This document shows, piece after piece, positions 16,067 through 25,600 of a stretch of 64,000 nt of DNA; the first letter of the stretch is position 1, and every line of letters starts with the position of its first letter. A program made the translations under genes and the position numbers. The notes below the pieces were generated by a model that worked only from the letters and a program-made list of their open reading frames with translations, was not told the origin of the DNA and did no database searches. This DNA comes from Pedobacter sp. MC2016-14 (lineage in GTDB: Bacteria; Bacteroidota; Bacteroidia; Sphingobacteriales; Sphingobacteriaceae): NCBI RefSeq assembly GCF_020991475.1, contig NZ_JAJMPA010000003.1, positions 496,001 through 560,000 on the forward strand, read 5' to 3'.

Positions 16067-16804
16067 TTACCAGGGACTAATTCCAGTTTCTGGTGAATTG
16101 TCGTCACTAAAGAATTGACCAGTTGGTCCCTCAGCACCTAACACGGCTGCCTTTACAACTCTGGCTGCGGCATCCTCTACAGTACCCGGTCCGGAATGGT
16201 GGTTAAAATCTGTAGCGGTATAACCAGGATCAACTGCATTTACCTTAAATAGTGTTTCACGCAAGTCGTATGCCAGGGTAATGGTATAGGAATTAAGTGC
16301 CGCTTTAGAGGAAACATAAACTGCTGCCTTAAAAGGATAATATTTCCAGGACGGATCATTGTGGAGGCTGAGTGAACCTAATCCCGAGGTTACATTTACA
16401 ATCCTTGGCGCCGTTGAAGCCTTTAACAGATCAATAAATGTTTGTGTAACCTCTATCACACCAAAGAAATTGGTTTCAAATACTTCTTTAAATACAGTGA
16501 TGTCAGTTTCCAAGGAGGTTTGCGGAAAGCTACCGGAGATACCCGCATTGTTAATCAGCACATCTAAGACTTTAGTTTTTGCACCGAGCAGTACTCTGGC
16601 GGCTTTTATGGTTTCGATATTGTTGACATCAATTTCTATAGGCTCTACCTGGTCTAAGCCTTCTGCTAATAATAGATTTACGGCCTGCTGCCCCTTTATC
16701 AAATCCCTGCAGCCCAGGTATACATAATATCCTTGTTGTAATAATTGTTTGGCGGTTTCAAAGCCGATGCTTTTGTTTGCTCCTGTTATCAGTACAGTTT
16801 TCAT
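16067..16804 (-). CDS. Short-chain dehydrogenase/reductase (SDR)
   Basis: 245 residues, a classical SDR. The nucleotide-binding turn is TGANKSIG (7-14) and the structural motif NNAG is at 85-88. The catalytic set is S140 (NVTSGLGS), Y163 and K167 (YVSSK). The family oxidises or reduces hydroxyl or keto groups with NAD(P)(H); Arg33 after the second strand (GCRD) favours NADP(H). It lies downstream of, and on the same strand as, an AraC-type regulator gene. It has its own promoter box at 16829-16836 and an inverted repeat at the -33 position, so regulation by that AraC protein is plausible. Substrate unknown. Confidence 0.88.
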   Translation of the reverse strand: MKTVLITGANKSIGFETAKQLLQQGYYVYLGCRDLIKGQQAVNLLLAEGLDQVEPIEIDVNNIETIKAARVLLGAKTKVLDVLINNAGISGSFPQTSLETDITVFKEVFETNFFGVIEVTQTFIDLLKASTAPRIVNVTSGLGSLSLHNDPSWKYYPFKAAVYVSSKAALNSYTITLAYDLRETLFKVNAVDPGYTATDFNHHSGPGTVEDAAARVVKAAVLGAEGPTGQFFSDDNSPETGISPW

Positions 16805-16828
16805 AATTAATTCTAATTTTTAATAGTA

Positions 16829-16836
16829 CAAAACTA
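16829..16836 (-). promoter_or_regulatory. Promoter -7 box for the SDR gene (TAGTTTTG)
   Basis: Exact TAnnTTTG match on the minus strand, 24 bases before the SDR start at 16804. It gives the gene a promoter separate from that of the AraC gene. Confidence 0.5.
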
Positions 16837-16846
16837 CCGCACAATC

Positions 16847-16862
16847 GTTTCGTTAATGAAAC
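16847..16862. promoter_or_regulatory. Inverted repeat over the SDR -33 region, candidate operator
   Basis: GTTTC (16847-16851) and GAAAC (16858-16862) flank GTTAAT. The site covers the place of the -33 element relative to the -7 box at 16829-16836 and lies in the 71-base gap between the AraC gene and the SDR gene. It is a candidate binding site for that regulator. Confidence 0.35.
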
Positions 16863-16875
16863 ACATCCAACGGTA

Positions 16876-17763
16876 TTAATGGTACATTTTACGGAAAGCA
16901 ATGCGGCACTCGGATGGAGTTATACCGGTTTCCCGCTTAAAAAAACGATTAAAGTAAGACGCATCTGAGAAGCCGAGATCGTAAGCAATTTCTTTTGAAG
17001 ATTTATTGGTATGAAAAAGTAAACGTCTTGCCTCCAAAATCAATCGATCATGAATGTGTTTTATGGCGGGTTTGCCGCTTTGCATTTTAACTACTTCACT
17101 CAAGTGGCCTGCAGAAATATTTAATAGCGATGCATAATCCCCTACTTCATGCAGCTCATGATAGCATTGGTCAACCTTAGCCTGAAACTTTCTTAACAAT
17201 AACTTGTCTATGGCGTTATCATCGTCCTTAAATTGTTCGTTATATAATCTACTTAAATAAGTAAGTAACAACACCAAATGGGCACTTAACATTCGCTGTT
17301 GCCAATCTCCCGGTTGCTGATACTCTACATTAATCTTGGTGAGTATATCTTCAACAAAAAGTACGTCGGCTGCGGAAAGCAACAACTCATGTGCATCTTT
17401 AGCATTTTGAATAAGGGGCAATCTGTTTAACGCATCATTACCCTGAGTCAATAGAAATTCGCGTGTAAAGGCAATTCCCGTGGCCCACAATTGCTCTACC
17501 CCCTCTTTTACGATGACCTGATTTGGTCCCATAAAGTAAATGGTATTGTCTTTTAACACATAAGACGACATGTCAATCCAATGTCTACTGCCGCCACGTC
17601 TCATAAAAACCAGCAAATAATGATCTTTCCGGTGCGGAACGAGTAAATCACCTTGATCTGGCAAATCACCTTCAAAGTTATATACCCTGAACTGCTTGTT
17701 GCCGGTCTCATCGGCTTCTAAAGAATAAAGCGGTAACTGCGGATTGGGACTTATTACTTCCAT
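16876..17763 (-). CDS. AraC family transcriptional regulator
   Basis: 295 residues. The N-terminal 170 residues form a cupin-like sensing domain (LLVPHRKDHYLLVFMRRGG). The C-terminal 100 residues hold the two helix-turn-helix units of AraC proteins: SLLNISAGHLSEVVKMQSG for the first, and SSKEIAYDLGFSDASYFNR followed by FFKRETGITPSECR for the second, the family's most conserved stretch. It binds DNA in the cytoplasm and responds to an unknown ligand. The SDR gene follows on the same strand after 71 bases containing a promoter box and an inverted repeat, so it is the likely target. AraC plus SDR pairs of this kind are frequent in Bacteroidota. Confidence 0.9.
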   Translation of the reverse strand: MEVISPNPQLPLYSLEADETGNKQFRVYNFEGDLPDQGDLLVPHRKDHYLLVFMRRGGSRHWIDMSSYVLKDNTIYFMGPNQVIVKEGVEQLWATGIAFTREFLLTQGNDALNRLPLIQNAKDAHELLLSAADVLFVEDILTKINVEYQQPGDWQQRMLSAHLVLLLTYLSRLYNEQFKDDDNAIDKLLLRKFQAKVDQCYHELHEVGDYASLLNISAGHLSEVVKMQSGKPAIKHIHDRLILEARRLLFHTNKSSKEIAYDLGFSDASYFNRFFKRETGITPSECRIAFRKMYH

Positions 17764-17799
17764 AACTCAATAGTACGATTAATTTTTAAAGCCTTTATT

Positions 17800-17807
17800 T
17801 ATCTTTG
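17800..17807 (+). promoter_or_regulatory. Promoter -7 box (TATCTTTG)
   Basis: Exact TAnnTTTG match 15 bases before the ATG at 17823. It supports expression of the 51-residue gene there. Confidence 0.5.
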
Positions 17808-17822
17808 CCTAACGCTAAGCCG

Positions 17823-17978
17823 ATGTTTGAATTAGTAGAGCTATTTTTTTGCCTGCTTGAACCAGAACCGAAAAGTAAAATTGGAGAATACATAAAATAT
17901 TCACTCATCTTTCTGGTAGTGCTTACATTTATAATATGTGCGGCTTTGAAAGTCTATAATTGGATAATTAGGCTTTAA
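17823..17978 (+). CDS. Putative 51-residue single-pass membrane protein
   Basis: ATG at 17823 to TAA at 17976-17978. The N-terminal half is amphipathic and acidic (MFELVELFFCLLEPEPKSK), and the second half has a hydrophobic helix (YSLIFLVVLTFIICAALKVY) ending in WIIRL. An exact -7 promoter box lies 15 bases upstream, which makes this better supported than a chance frame. It diverges from the AraC gene and precedes the XRE regulator gene, which has its own promoter box. Function unknown; single-helix proteins of this size often modulate a membrane protein or act as type I toxins. No antitoxin RNA is visible opposite it. Confidence 0.5.
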   Translation: MFELVELFFCLLEPEPKSKIGEYIKYSLIFLVVLTFIICAALKVYNWIIRL

Positions 17979-18028
17979 TGACTTAAGAATGTCGCAAAAA
18001 AGACGTAAAGAATTACGATTTATAAAAA

Positions 18029-18036
18029 TACCTTTG
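18029..18036 (+). promoter_or_regulatory. Promoter -7 box (TACCTTTG)
   Basis: Exact TAnnTTTG match, 32 bases before the ATG at 18069 of the XRE regulator gene. Confidence 0.5.
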
Positions 18037-18068
18037 CTGTCATAATTAACGATCTATTGACGGTAAAA

Positions 18069-18686
18069 ATGAAAAATCAAGAACTTGGAGAAAAAATTAA
18101 GGCGTTGCGCCTACGTAATGGCTTAAGTCAGGAAGAACTTGCTGAAAGGGCTCAACTAAGTTTGCGCACAATTCAACGAATTGAAAGTGGTGAAACAGCG
18201 CCAAGGGGTGACACCTTAATTAGGCTGGCAGCAGCATTAAAAGTAGATACAGAAGCGCTGACCGATACTACGCTTAATGAAGTAGAGGCAGAAGATAGAC
18301 GTTTCCTGGCGCTACTAAATTTATCAGCATTGAGTTTTATCATATTTCCCCTACTTGGCATTATAGTTCCACTAATATTATGGATTTTAAAAAGAGACGA
18401 AATTGAAGGGGTTGATGAAACGGGCAAAAAGATCCTTAACTTTCAAGTATCGTGGTCTATCATCAGATCAATTATGATTGCAACGTTATTTCGGAAGTTC
18501 ATGTTTCAAGTGACCGTAATACCACTTTTTACGACTACACCGCCACAATCAAACTTTTTTGAAAATAGCGTCATCGTTCTCATTTGTGCTTATGCATTTA
18601 ATGCATTCATGATTATTTATAACGTCATAAGGGCACTAAATGACCAACCTGTAGTCTATCAGCCGGCCTTTAGATTGCTTAAATAG
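18069..18686 (+). CDS. XRE-family regulator with DUF4870-like membrane domain
   Basis: 205 residues from the ATG at 18069 (the TTG at 18057 is the alternative). Residues 5-62 form a Cro/C1-type helix-turn-helix: LGEKIKALRLRNGLSQEELA, then LSLRTIQRIESGETAPRG, then LIRLAAALKVD. The rest is membrane-bound, with two or three helices: ALLNLSALSFIIFPLLGIIV, IRSIMIATLF, and IVLICAYAFNAFMIIYNVI. The middle part KILNFQVSWSII resembles DUF4870. Membrane-tethered XRE proteins with this layout are common in Bacteroidota; they may tie gene control to a membrane state, but their targets are unknown. A strong terminator follows at 18715-18750. Confidence 0.85.
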   Translation: MKNQELGEKIKALRLRNGLSQEELAERAQLSLRTIQRIESGETAPRGDTLIRLAAALKVDTEALTDTTLNEVEAEDRRFLALLNLSALSFIIFPLLGIIVPLILWILKRDEIEGVDETGKKILNFQVSWSIIRSIMIATLFRKFMFQVTVIPLFTTTPPQSNFFENSVIVLICAYAFNAFMIIYNVIRALNDQPVVYQPAFRLLK

Positions 18687-18714
18687 GATTATTACATAAT
18701 ACCTAAATAGAAAT

Positions 18715-18750
18715 AAAAAAGACCACATCATTAGCGATATGGTCTTTTTT
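18715..18750. terminator. Bidirectional intrinsic terminator
   Basis: AAAAAAGACCA (18715-18725) pairs with TGGTCTTTTTT (18740-18750), extended inward by two further pairs after one mismatch. The A run on one side and the T run on the other let it work in both directions. It separates the XRE gene (plus) from the converging thioredoxin-like gene (minus). Confidence 0.85.
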
Positions 18751-18773
18751 ATTGAAATGAATTAACACCAGAT

Positions 18774-20030
18774 TTAATTTTGCCTAACGGTATTTGTAAA
18801 AGCCTGAATCATTTTTTTACGTTCTTCCTGCTTTTTTAAAAACTCCTCTTGCTTGCCCTCCATCACTTTGATAAAAGCAAGTTCAGTTCTGGCTTTTTCC
18901 AATGCGGCGGCATCGTCAAGACGTTCTAAAATCTTTACTTTGGCGTCCATAATTTTTGCCAGATAAGGCATATTAAAGGTAAAATCATTGTTGAAGGTAA
19001 ACGATACCCAGTTTAGTGCACTCTTAAAAACCTCTTTGTCTGTACAATCACTTTCCAAAACTTTTTGGTACCATTGCGAAGATATGCCCCCAACAACATT
19101 TTTGTAAAGACCGCTTTCTATGAGTGAGTTGATTTTTGCAGCGTACCCCTTCCAATCTTTCTGGTACATAAAAACTTTTACCCGCATACCCTCCAAAAGC
19201 ATGTCCCTTTCAGAAAACTTCTCCTTATCTAACAAGGTGCCGAACTGTTTAAAAGCCACCTCATCAAATTTCTTTCCCTTTATCACAGGTAATAAAAGTG
19301 AGCTTGCGTACCTGGAATAAATATTTGTTAAAGCGAGGTCTGTTCTATTTTTACCAAATTTTTGATCAAACGCAGCACGGTTTTCAAAAAGATAAGTGAC
19401 CGCCGGAGAAAAGGGATTTTTTGCCTGACCGGCAATTAAAGCAAAAATATCTGAATCTATATATTTCTCTTTTGGAAGAATAGATAAATAATAAGTAGCA
19501 ATTTCCTGAGCTCTGGAATCTGATGTTTCTACAAGAGAGTTGACATAGGCCCTTACACTTGCAGGATCTTTTTTATTCTTCTCGTATTGTTTTTCCAGTT
19601 CTGCCAGCCTGCTGCCGCCATTCAAAGCTGTATGTGCTTCTGCAAGCAAAACATCAACTTTTATAAAACTAACCACACGGTGCACCACATTTCCATTAGC
19701 ATCTATCCATAGTAAAGTTGGATAGGCACCCACATGGAACTTCCTGGCCAAATCTATCCCTTCTCCTTTTTCCATATCTACTTTATAATTAATAAAGCTT
19801 CTATTGAAGACATCCCCCACTGCTTTTTGCGGAAAGATCTCGGCAGCCAGTTTTTTACAGGGACCACACCAGGAGGTATAACAGTCTATGAAAATTAGTT
19901 TCTTTTCATTTTTTGCCCTCGCGGTAATCTCTGCCCAGGAGCCACGCGCAAACTGAATTCCGTCATCTGCATTTGCTAAGGCAAATACAGCATAGAAAAC
20001 AAAGGAGATCATGAATGTAATTTTCTTCAT
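18774..20030 (-). CDS. Thioredoxin-family protein, last gene of the first SusCD locus
   Basis: 418 residues. A signal peptide (about 1-21) is followed by a thioredoxin domain to about residue 135. It contains KLIFIDCYTSWCGPCK, the classical redox-active CxxC, and the cis-Pro in VGAYPTLLWID. The remaining 280 residues are helical without further known motifs and end in a Lys/Glu-rich coiled stretch (KQEEFLKKQEERKK). It should act in the periplasm as a thiol-disulphide enzyme. It begins 12 bases after the stop of the TlpA-like gene, and both follow SusC and SusD on the same strand, so it is probably part of that operon. Redox enzymes next to SusCD are frequent in Pedobacter-type genomes; the reason is not established. 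Confidence 0.85.
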   Translation of the reverse strand: MKKITFMISFVFYAVFALANADDGIQFARGSWAEITARAKNEKKLIFIDCYTSWCGPCKKLAAEIFPQKAVGDVFNRSFINYKVDMEKGEGIDLARKFHVGAYPTLLWIDANGNVVHRVVSFIKVDVLLAEAHTALNGGSRLAELEKQYEKNKKDPASVRAYVNSLVETSDSRAQEIATYYLSILPKEKYIDSDIFALIAGQAKNPFSPAVTYLFENRAAFDQKFGKNRTDLALTNIYSRYASSLLLPVIKGKKFDEVAFKQFGTLLDKEKFSERDMLLEGMRVKVFMYQKDWKGYAAKINSLIESGLYKNVVGGISSQWYQKVLESDCTDKEVFKSALNWVSFTFNNDFTFNMPYLAKIMDAKVKILERLDDAAALEKARTELAFIKVMEGKQEEFLKKQEERKKMIQAFTNTVRQN

Positions 20031-20042
20031 AAGTATTTAATA

Positions 20043-21149
20043 TTAAAAAAGTTCTGCTAGTTTTTTATTCAAATCTTCTGCTTTGAGATTTTTCGCAATG
20101 ATCTTTCCCTGGGGATCTATCAATACGTTTTGAGGAATGGCTTGAATACCATATAATTTTGCTGCAACGTTATTGGGTTTCAAATCAGACACCTGCTTCC
20201 AGGGTAAATTATCGTCTTTAACTGCTTTTAACCAATAGTGTTTAAACTGCTCCACATCTAAAGATATGCCCAGTATTTCCAAACCTTTGGGATGATAAAC
20301 TGAATAAGATTTGGCTACGTTTTTGTTTTCTGCCCGACAAGGGCCGCACCAGGATGCCCAAAAATCTACAAGCACATACTTACCTCTATAATCAGACAGT
20401 TTAACCAATTTACCTTCTGCATCAGGTTGTGTAAATTCTGGAGCCTGTTTACCTATTGAAGTAATTCTTAAACTTTCCATTTGGGCCGCATAAGCTTTTC
20501 CTGAAGGAGTGGCTTTTACCTTTTCAGACAATTTTTCGTATAAAGGAGCAGCGACTTCATATTCTGGAATGTGCCCTGTGTACTTATTTAAAGCATACAA
20601 ACTTAAAAAACTATCAGGATTTGCTTTAATAAAAGAGAGGCAGACAGCCTTACGTTCATTCGTAATCACATCCTCTTTTTGATCAAAACCAGCAATTATA
20701 TTTTTATCATTTCGTTGTATTTCTGATAAAGCACTAAACTCTTTATCGAGCTTTGTTTTTTTATCTAGCACAGGCTTAAGGCCAACCATCAATTTTTGGT
20801 AATCTGCATTCGCTTTAGCGCCTTTAACAGCTATTGATCCAGCAGTGTCTTCCGTCTGTTCAAAACCCGTTATACCTGGTTCCAGGTAAAAAAGAATGCG
20901 TTCTGACTTCAGCATGCCTTTATACTGAACAAGTATAAAGGCCTCAGCAGGTTCTTCAATAGTTCCTTTAAATTCAAATGTGCCGTCGGTAATATCTACA
21001 TCCTTACGTATGTTAAATTGACTGCAGGTAAAATAAACTTTACTCACAACTTGATCTTGTTTCAATTTACCTTTTACTATGTAATCTCCTTTCTGTGCCA
21101 TTAACGCTACCGGAAATAAGAGCAATACTGATAAAACTAGTTTCTTCAT
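20043..21149 (-). CDS. TlpA-like thiol-disulphide protein with DUF4369 N-terminal domain
   Basis: 368 residues from ATG 21149 (the frame extends to 21218, but the signal peptide MKKLVLSVLLLFPVALMAQ begins here). The N-terminal half, from YIVKGKLKQDQVVSKVYF, is a DUF4369-type beta domain. The C-terminal half, from about residue 235, is an AhpC/TSA-like thioredoxin fold with YVLVDFWASWCGPCRAE, cis-Pro in IQAIPQNVLID and a closing ENLKAEDLNKKL-like helix. It should reduce or rearrange disulphides in the periplasm. It is the third gene after SusC and SusD and lies 12 bases before the second thioredoxin-like gene. The two redox proteins differ in their extra domains, so they are not recent duplicates. 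Confidence 0.88.
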   Translation of the reverse strand: MKKLVLSVLLLFPVALMAQKGDYIVKGKLKQDQVVSKVYFTCSQFNIRKDVDITDGTFEFKGTIEEPAEAFILVQYKGMLKSERILFYLEPGITGFEQTEDTAGSIAVKGAKANADYQKLMVGLKPVLDKKTKLDKEFSALSEIQRNDKNIIAGFDQKEDVITNERKAVCLSFIKANPDSFLSLYALNKYTGHIPEYEVAAPLYEKLSEKVKATPSGKAYAAQMESLRITSIGKQAPEFTQPDAEGKLVKLSDYRGKYVLVDFWASWCGPCRAENKNVAKSYSVYHPKGLEILGISLDVEQFKHYWLKAVKDDNLPWKQVSDLKPNNVAAKLYGIQAIPQNVLIDPQGKIIAKNLKAEDLNKKLAELF

Positions 21150-21254
21150 TATGATATTTGTATTTAATAAATCCTCAAAAATTAAACTACTTAATGCTTT
21201 TAAATAATAAGTAATCAATCATGCCGATTTAATGTATTCTCAACTATTTGTTAA

Positions 21255-22637
21255 TTATGGATTTTGTGCCCAATCCTGGTTATAATAAAGGATCTGAGCT
21301 GGAATTTGCAGCACATACCGCGGACTGCCTGGTGCTAGCGTAGCAATAATTTGACCTACACCATTGTATCGGTTAACCGCAGGCATTCGTCCCTCTGCAT
21401 CCAAACGGCGCATATCAAACCATCGATTGCCACAAAACGCAAGCTCAAGCCCTCTTTCGGTTAGCACTTTTTGTAAAACTTCTTCTTTGTCTGTAGAGCT
21501 AAACTTTACATAAGTTGCTGCGGGGAAACGCATTTTACGCAACAGGTCCAGCTGATCACATGCTACTGCTGTTTCATTGTTACGGGCTGCAACTTCGGCA
21601 AGGATTAACCGCATATCTGCCACAGAAATAGCCCAGGTTGGCACGGGACTTCCCGAAGAAACACCGTAATGCTGAAATTGGGTACGTCCTCTTATGGTAA
21701 AACTATAATCTCCAACAAGCGTATAAAACACCTTTAACCTAAGGTCGCTGGTGTCAAAGCTTTTCAAAAACTCTAGCGTAGGAATTTCTTTTCCCAGATA
21801 GGTTAAACCGCTATTTTTAGCATAAATTACATCTGGTCTTCTAATCAGTGCGGGTACAGAGATGACATTGGTTGCAGATTTATAATCAAAAACAACATTT
21901 GGGCCATTATCTAGCGCCAATTGCGCTTCTGCGGCAGCTTTCGGAAAATTACGCATGTACAAATATGCCCTTGCCATTACCCCATGGGCAGCAGCCACCG
22001 TACCGCGGAAACGATTGGTGGCATTGTCTTTTGGAAGATCAGGAAGTGCCAGATTGATGTCTTCAAAAATGTGGTTATAAATTTCCTGAACCGTACTGCG
22101 TGGTGGCGTGGGCTCGGTAACATCAATTGAGGTAACAAAAGGCACGGCCAGGTCTGTAGCCGCGGTTGATGGATTGTACATTTTGGCATATAGATTTACC
22201 AAAGAAAGATATTCAAAAGCCCTGCCCAGTAAAGATTCAGCCTTTAACCTTCTTCTGTCCTGATCAGTACCACCCGTTGCTTTATCTACGTTATTGATTA
22301 CAGTATTGTGTAAATAAATGGCCCTGTAGTAATTGCCCCATATAATGGCCGTTCCGGGTACCTGTTCAGAAAATTGCGCCTGCCAGGTATAGGTTTTCTC
22401 GTTGCTGCTGGTTAAAGTAGCGGTGACTGTTGGAAGATCACTATGGTCATCCAACATGTTTAGCTGAGCTGGTGTGGAAGTTAGCAGGTCCATGTTGTTT
22501 AGCCAGGCATCGTAGTCACGTATGGTTTCCAGCAGTTGTACTCCTTTTGGCTGCACATCAAGGTACTTGTTGCAAGACAGCAGCAGCAATATCGGAATTA
22601 AAGTTAGCAGGAATAGTGGGTTGGTATATTTTTTCAT
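21255..22637 (-). CDS. SusD/RagB family outer-membrane lipoprotein
   Basis: 460 residues from ATG 22637. The signal ends in the lipobox LLSC, followed by NKYLDVQPKG, the family's usual opening. The body has the tetratricopeptide-like helical pattern of SusD (YRAIYLHNTVINNVDKA, AESLLGRAFEYLSLVNLYA, AAHGVMARAYLYMRNFPKAA) and the C-terminal RagB part with LTERGLELAFCGNRWFDMRR. SusD proteins sit on the cell surface as the lid of the SusC channel and bind the nutrient, usually a glycan or peptide. It follows SusC after 27 bases. No glycosidase or lyase gene is in the locus; the companions are redox proteins, so the substrate class is open. Confidence 0.92.
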   Translation of the reverse strand: MKKYTNPLFLLTLIPILLLLSCNKYLDVQPKGVQLLETIRDYDAWLNNMDLLTSTPAQLNMLDDHSDLPTVTATLTSSNEKTYTWQAQFSEQVPGTAIIWGNYYRAIYLHNTVINNVDKATGGTDQDRRRLKAESLLGRAFEYLSLVNLYAKMYNPSTAATDLAVPFVTSIDVTEPTPPRSTVQEIYNHIFEDINLALPDLPKDNATNRFRGTVAAAHGVMARAYLYMRNFPKAAAEAQLALDNGPNVVFDYKSATNVISVPALIRRPDVIYAKNSGLTYLGKEIPTLEFLKSFDTSDLRLKVFYTLVGDYSFTIRGRTQFQHYGVSSGSPVPTWAISVADMRLILAEVAARNNETAVACDQLDLLRKMRFPAATYVKFSSTDKEEVLQKVLTERGLELAFCGNRWFDMRRLDAEGRMPAVNRYNGVGQIIATLAPGSPRYVLQIPAQILYYNQDWAQNP

Positions 22638-22664
22638 TATTTTATGATCTAGCATTTGAAAAAA

Positions 22665-25600
22665 TTAAAAATTGACGTGAAGCGCCATGGTATAAGTAGG
22701 CGTTAGGTAAGATTTCTCATAACTGCGGGTTGCTACACTATAGTTATATTTATTCATAGCTACGGTATATATATTTGAAGCCTGGGCCCTAAGTTCTACG
22801 TTAGAAAGTTTGGCACGTTTTACAAACCTGCTTTTCCTGAAGCTATAAGCTGCGGTGAGATCGCCCACCGTAATATAAGTTCCGTTAACCACAAACCTAT
22901 TTGTAGCGCGCAAATAGTCATTATAATTGCTAAATTTAAGGGCTGGCAATACATCCGGCAGGTTCTCATCTCCTGCTTTTCTCCAGAAATTATTGGCGCC
23001 TTCAAGTGGCCGTGTTACTGCTGGATCTGGAATAGGCATCCTTACACTAAATTTGCCAAAGTAGTTTAGCATGGCATACACATAGAATTCGCCAACATCT
23101 ACCCGGTTACTCATTCCGAGGTTATAAGCCGGAATAGAAGAATCTGCATAATCTACATCATTAAGTCCTTGATCATTAACATCAAAATTCTTGGTATTGC
23201 CATCTTTATCATAAATCAGAACCGCTCCTTTATCATCCAAACCTGCATATCGATAGGTAAAAATTGCACCAACAGCGTAGCCTTCAAGGTAACTGGTTCT
23301 ATTGCCAATGGCATATTGAAAGGATCTTGGATTATTTACCGGAACCTGGGTATTGTATACCTTTAGCAGCTTGCTTTTATTGTGCGAAAACACAAATCCT
23401 GTATTCCAGTTGAAATTACCTCTTCTTATCCAGTCTGCACGTAAACCAATCTCCAGCCCACTGTTTTGTATCGAACTCTCATTTATAATAGCAGAACCCA
23501 AACCTTTTGTAGGATCTATCTGGTTAGAAGCTAAAAGATCGGTACTCTTTTTCATGTAGTAGTCTACATTACCTGAAATGTTTTTAAGAATACGGTAGTC
23601 TACACCTAAATTAAAGTTATAAGTTTGTTCCCAACGCAACCTGCTGTTTGCTGGCGACAATAACGACAAGGTATTAAGTGTGTTATCAAACACATTTAAG
23701 CCTGCCGAAGCAATTACTTCTGGTAGCGCATTTTTAGCCACATTTCCATTAAAACCAAATGCAGCACGCATCTTTACTGCGTTGATCCAATCTTGCGACT
23801 GTACAAATTTTTCCTGATCTATATTCCAGCCAGCCCCTAAAGACCATGACGGTTTATAACGTGTACTTGGGTCTGTACCAAACAAATTGGATTGATCTAC
23901 ACGGATACTTCCGGTAAGCGAGTACCTGCTTTTGTAATTATAAACGGTATTGAAGTAACCCGATATAAAACGGTCGTCTACGTAAGTCTGCCCAAAAAGA
24001 CCAGAATAGGATAATTTAGTATTCGTTTTCGCGTAAGCAGGCACGAAGGTGCTAGACTCTAACAAGTTAAAATTAACGGGAAGTTGTAATAAGGTTTGAT
24101 TGCTGTAACCAAAATAAGCGGTTGAATTGCCTTTATTGAGAACTCTCCTGATCTCTCCACCTGTAATAAGGTTAATAGAATGGTTGCCCATCAACTTACT
24201 ATAATTTAGTTGTATGCGCGCGGTATAGCCCTCCGTACTGGTATTAGATTGCTTAAGCTGGTCACCTTTAGGGATATTATAAACTATGCCCGTGGAAGGA
24301 AATTCCATGTACCGATTGATATTTTGCCTGGCCTCAGACGAATTCTGATTGGCAAAATGGCGTTTTTCTGATCGGGAGGTTTCATAAACCCCACCAAAGT
24401 TGAGGTTAAATCCTTTACCCATATCATAACGAAAATTACCTATAAAACGGTTGGTAATGCCATGGGTTTTATCGTTTACGAGGTTAATTTCTTCAAGGGG
24501 ATAATAAAGGTTATCCAGCGAACCAAAGCCCATCATAATGGTATTGAAAAACGGACTGACCTTTGATCCATTGAAAACAGATTGAGGATTTCCTTTCTCG
24601 TCTTCCAATCTCTCGTAAGGATAAAGATTATTAATGGAAGGTACAGGAACAGCGTTAGCTTTAGATTCCTGGAAGCTGGTATTGATTTCTACAGAGAAGC
24701 GTTTGGAAAGTTTAAGGTTGGTACGTGCAGAAAGGCTAATCCGGTTGTTATTATTTTTTATCTGTGTGAGGTCGCTGTTATTGTACATCGCTGTAATGAA
24801 GTATGTGGCATTTTCAGAACCTCCGGAAATATCCAAGTTATGTGTTTGCGTGGTAGAATTTTGCAGAAACAAACGCCCGTAATCTTCTGTATTGTTGTAA
24901 GACTTAAGTATGTTGAGCTGTCGATCTGCCTCTTCTGTTGAAATGATACCTGCGGCGCGGCGGGCAATAATCACTACCGGGGGCGAATAGGTAAAGGAGG
25001 CACCAATTGAAGGAATAGTCATCAGGCTCCATCCGGTTGCACCAAAAGTTGCATTACTTTCCTTAGCAAACTCAATGGCTGTATTGGAAGCATCTTTATC
25101 CCACCGGTAACGCTCATAATTCTCTTTAGGCGTTAAACTAAAGGTAGTCCGATAGTTTACAGTTGGCTTACCTATTTTGGCTTTCTTACGCTCTACCACA
25201 ATTACTCCATTTGAAGCCCGTACACCATAAATTGCCGCGGCAGCGGCATCACGCAAAACTGTAACTGACTCAATATCATTTGGGTTTATGCTTGAAAGTG
25301 AAAGTTCTGTAGGGAAACCATCAATAACTACCAATGGTTGCTTATTGCCTCCAATGGTAGAGATACCACGGATCTGGAACAAGCTGTTTCCTTCAAATTC
25401 GATATCACTATTGATGAGTAATCCCGGAATTTTACTTTGTAATCCGGCAAGAAAATCCGTTGTATTGATTCTACTATCGTATTCTTTATGTGTAAGTAAA
25501 CCAACACTTCCTGTGCTCTGCTCTGGCTTAATATACTGGTAGCCAGTAGAAATACTGACTTCATTTAAATTATCATTTGCAGGCTCAAGTTTTACATCTA

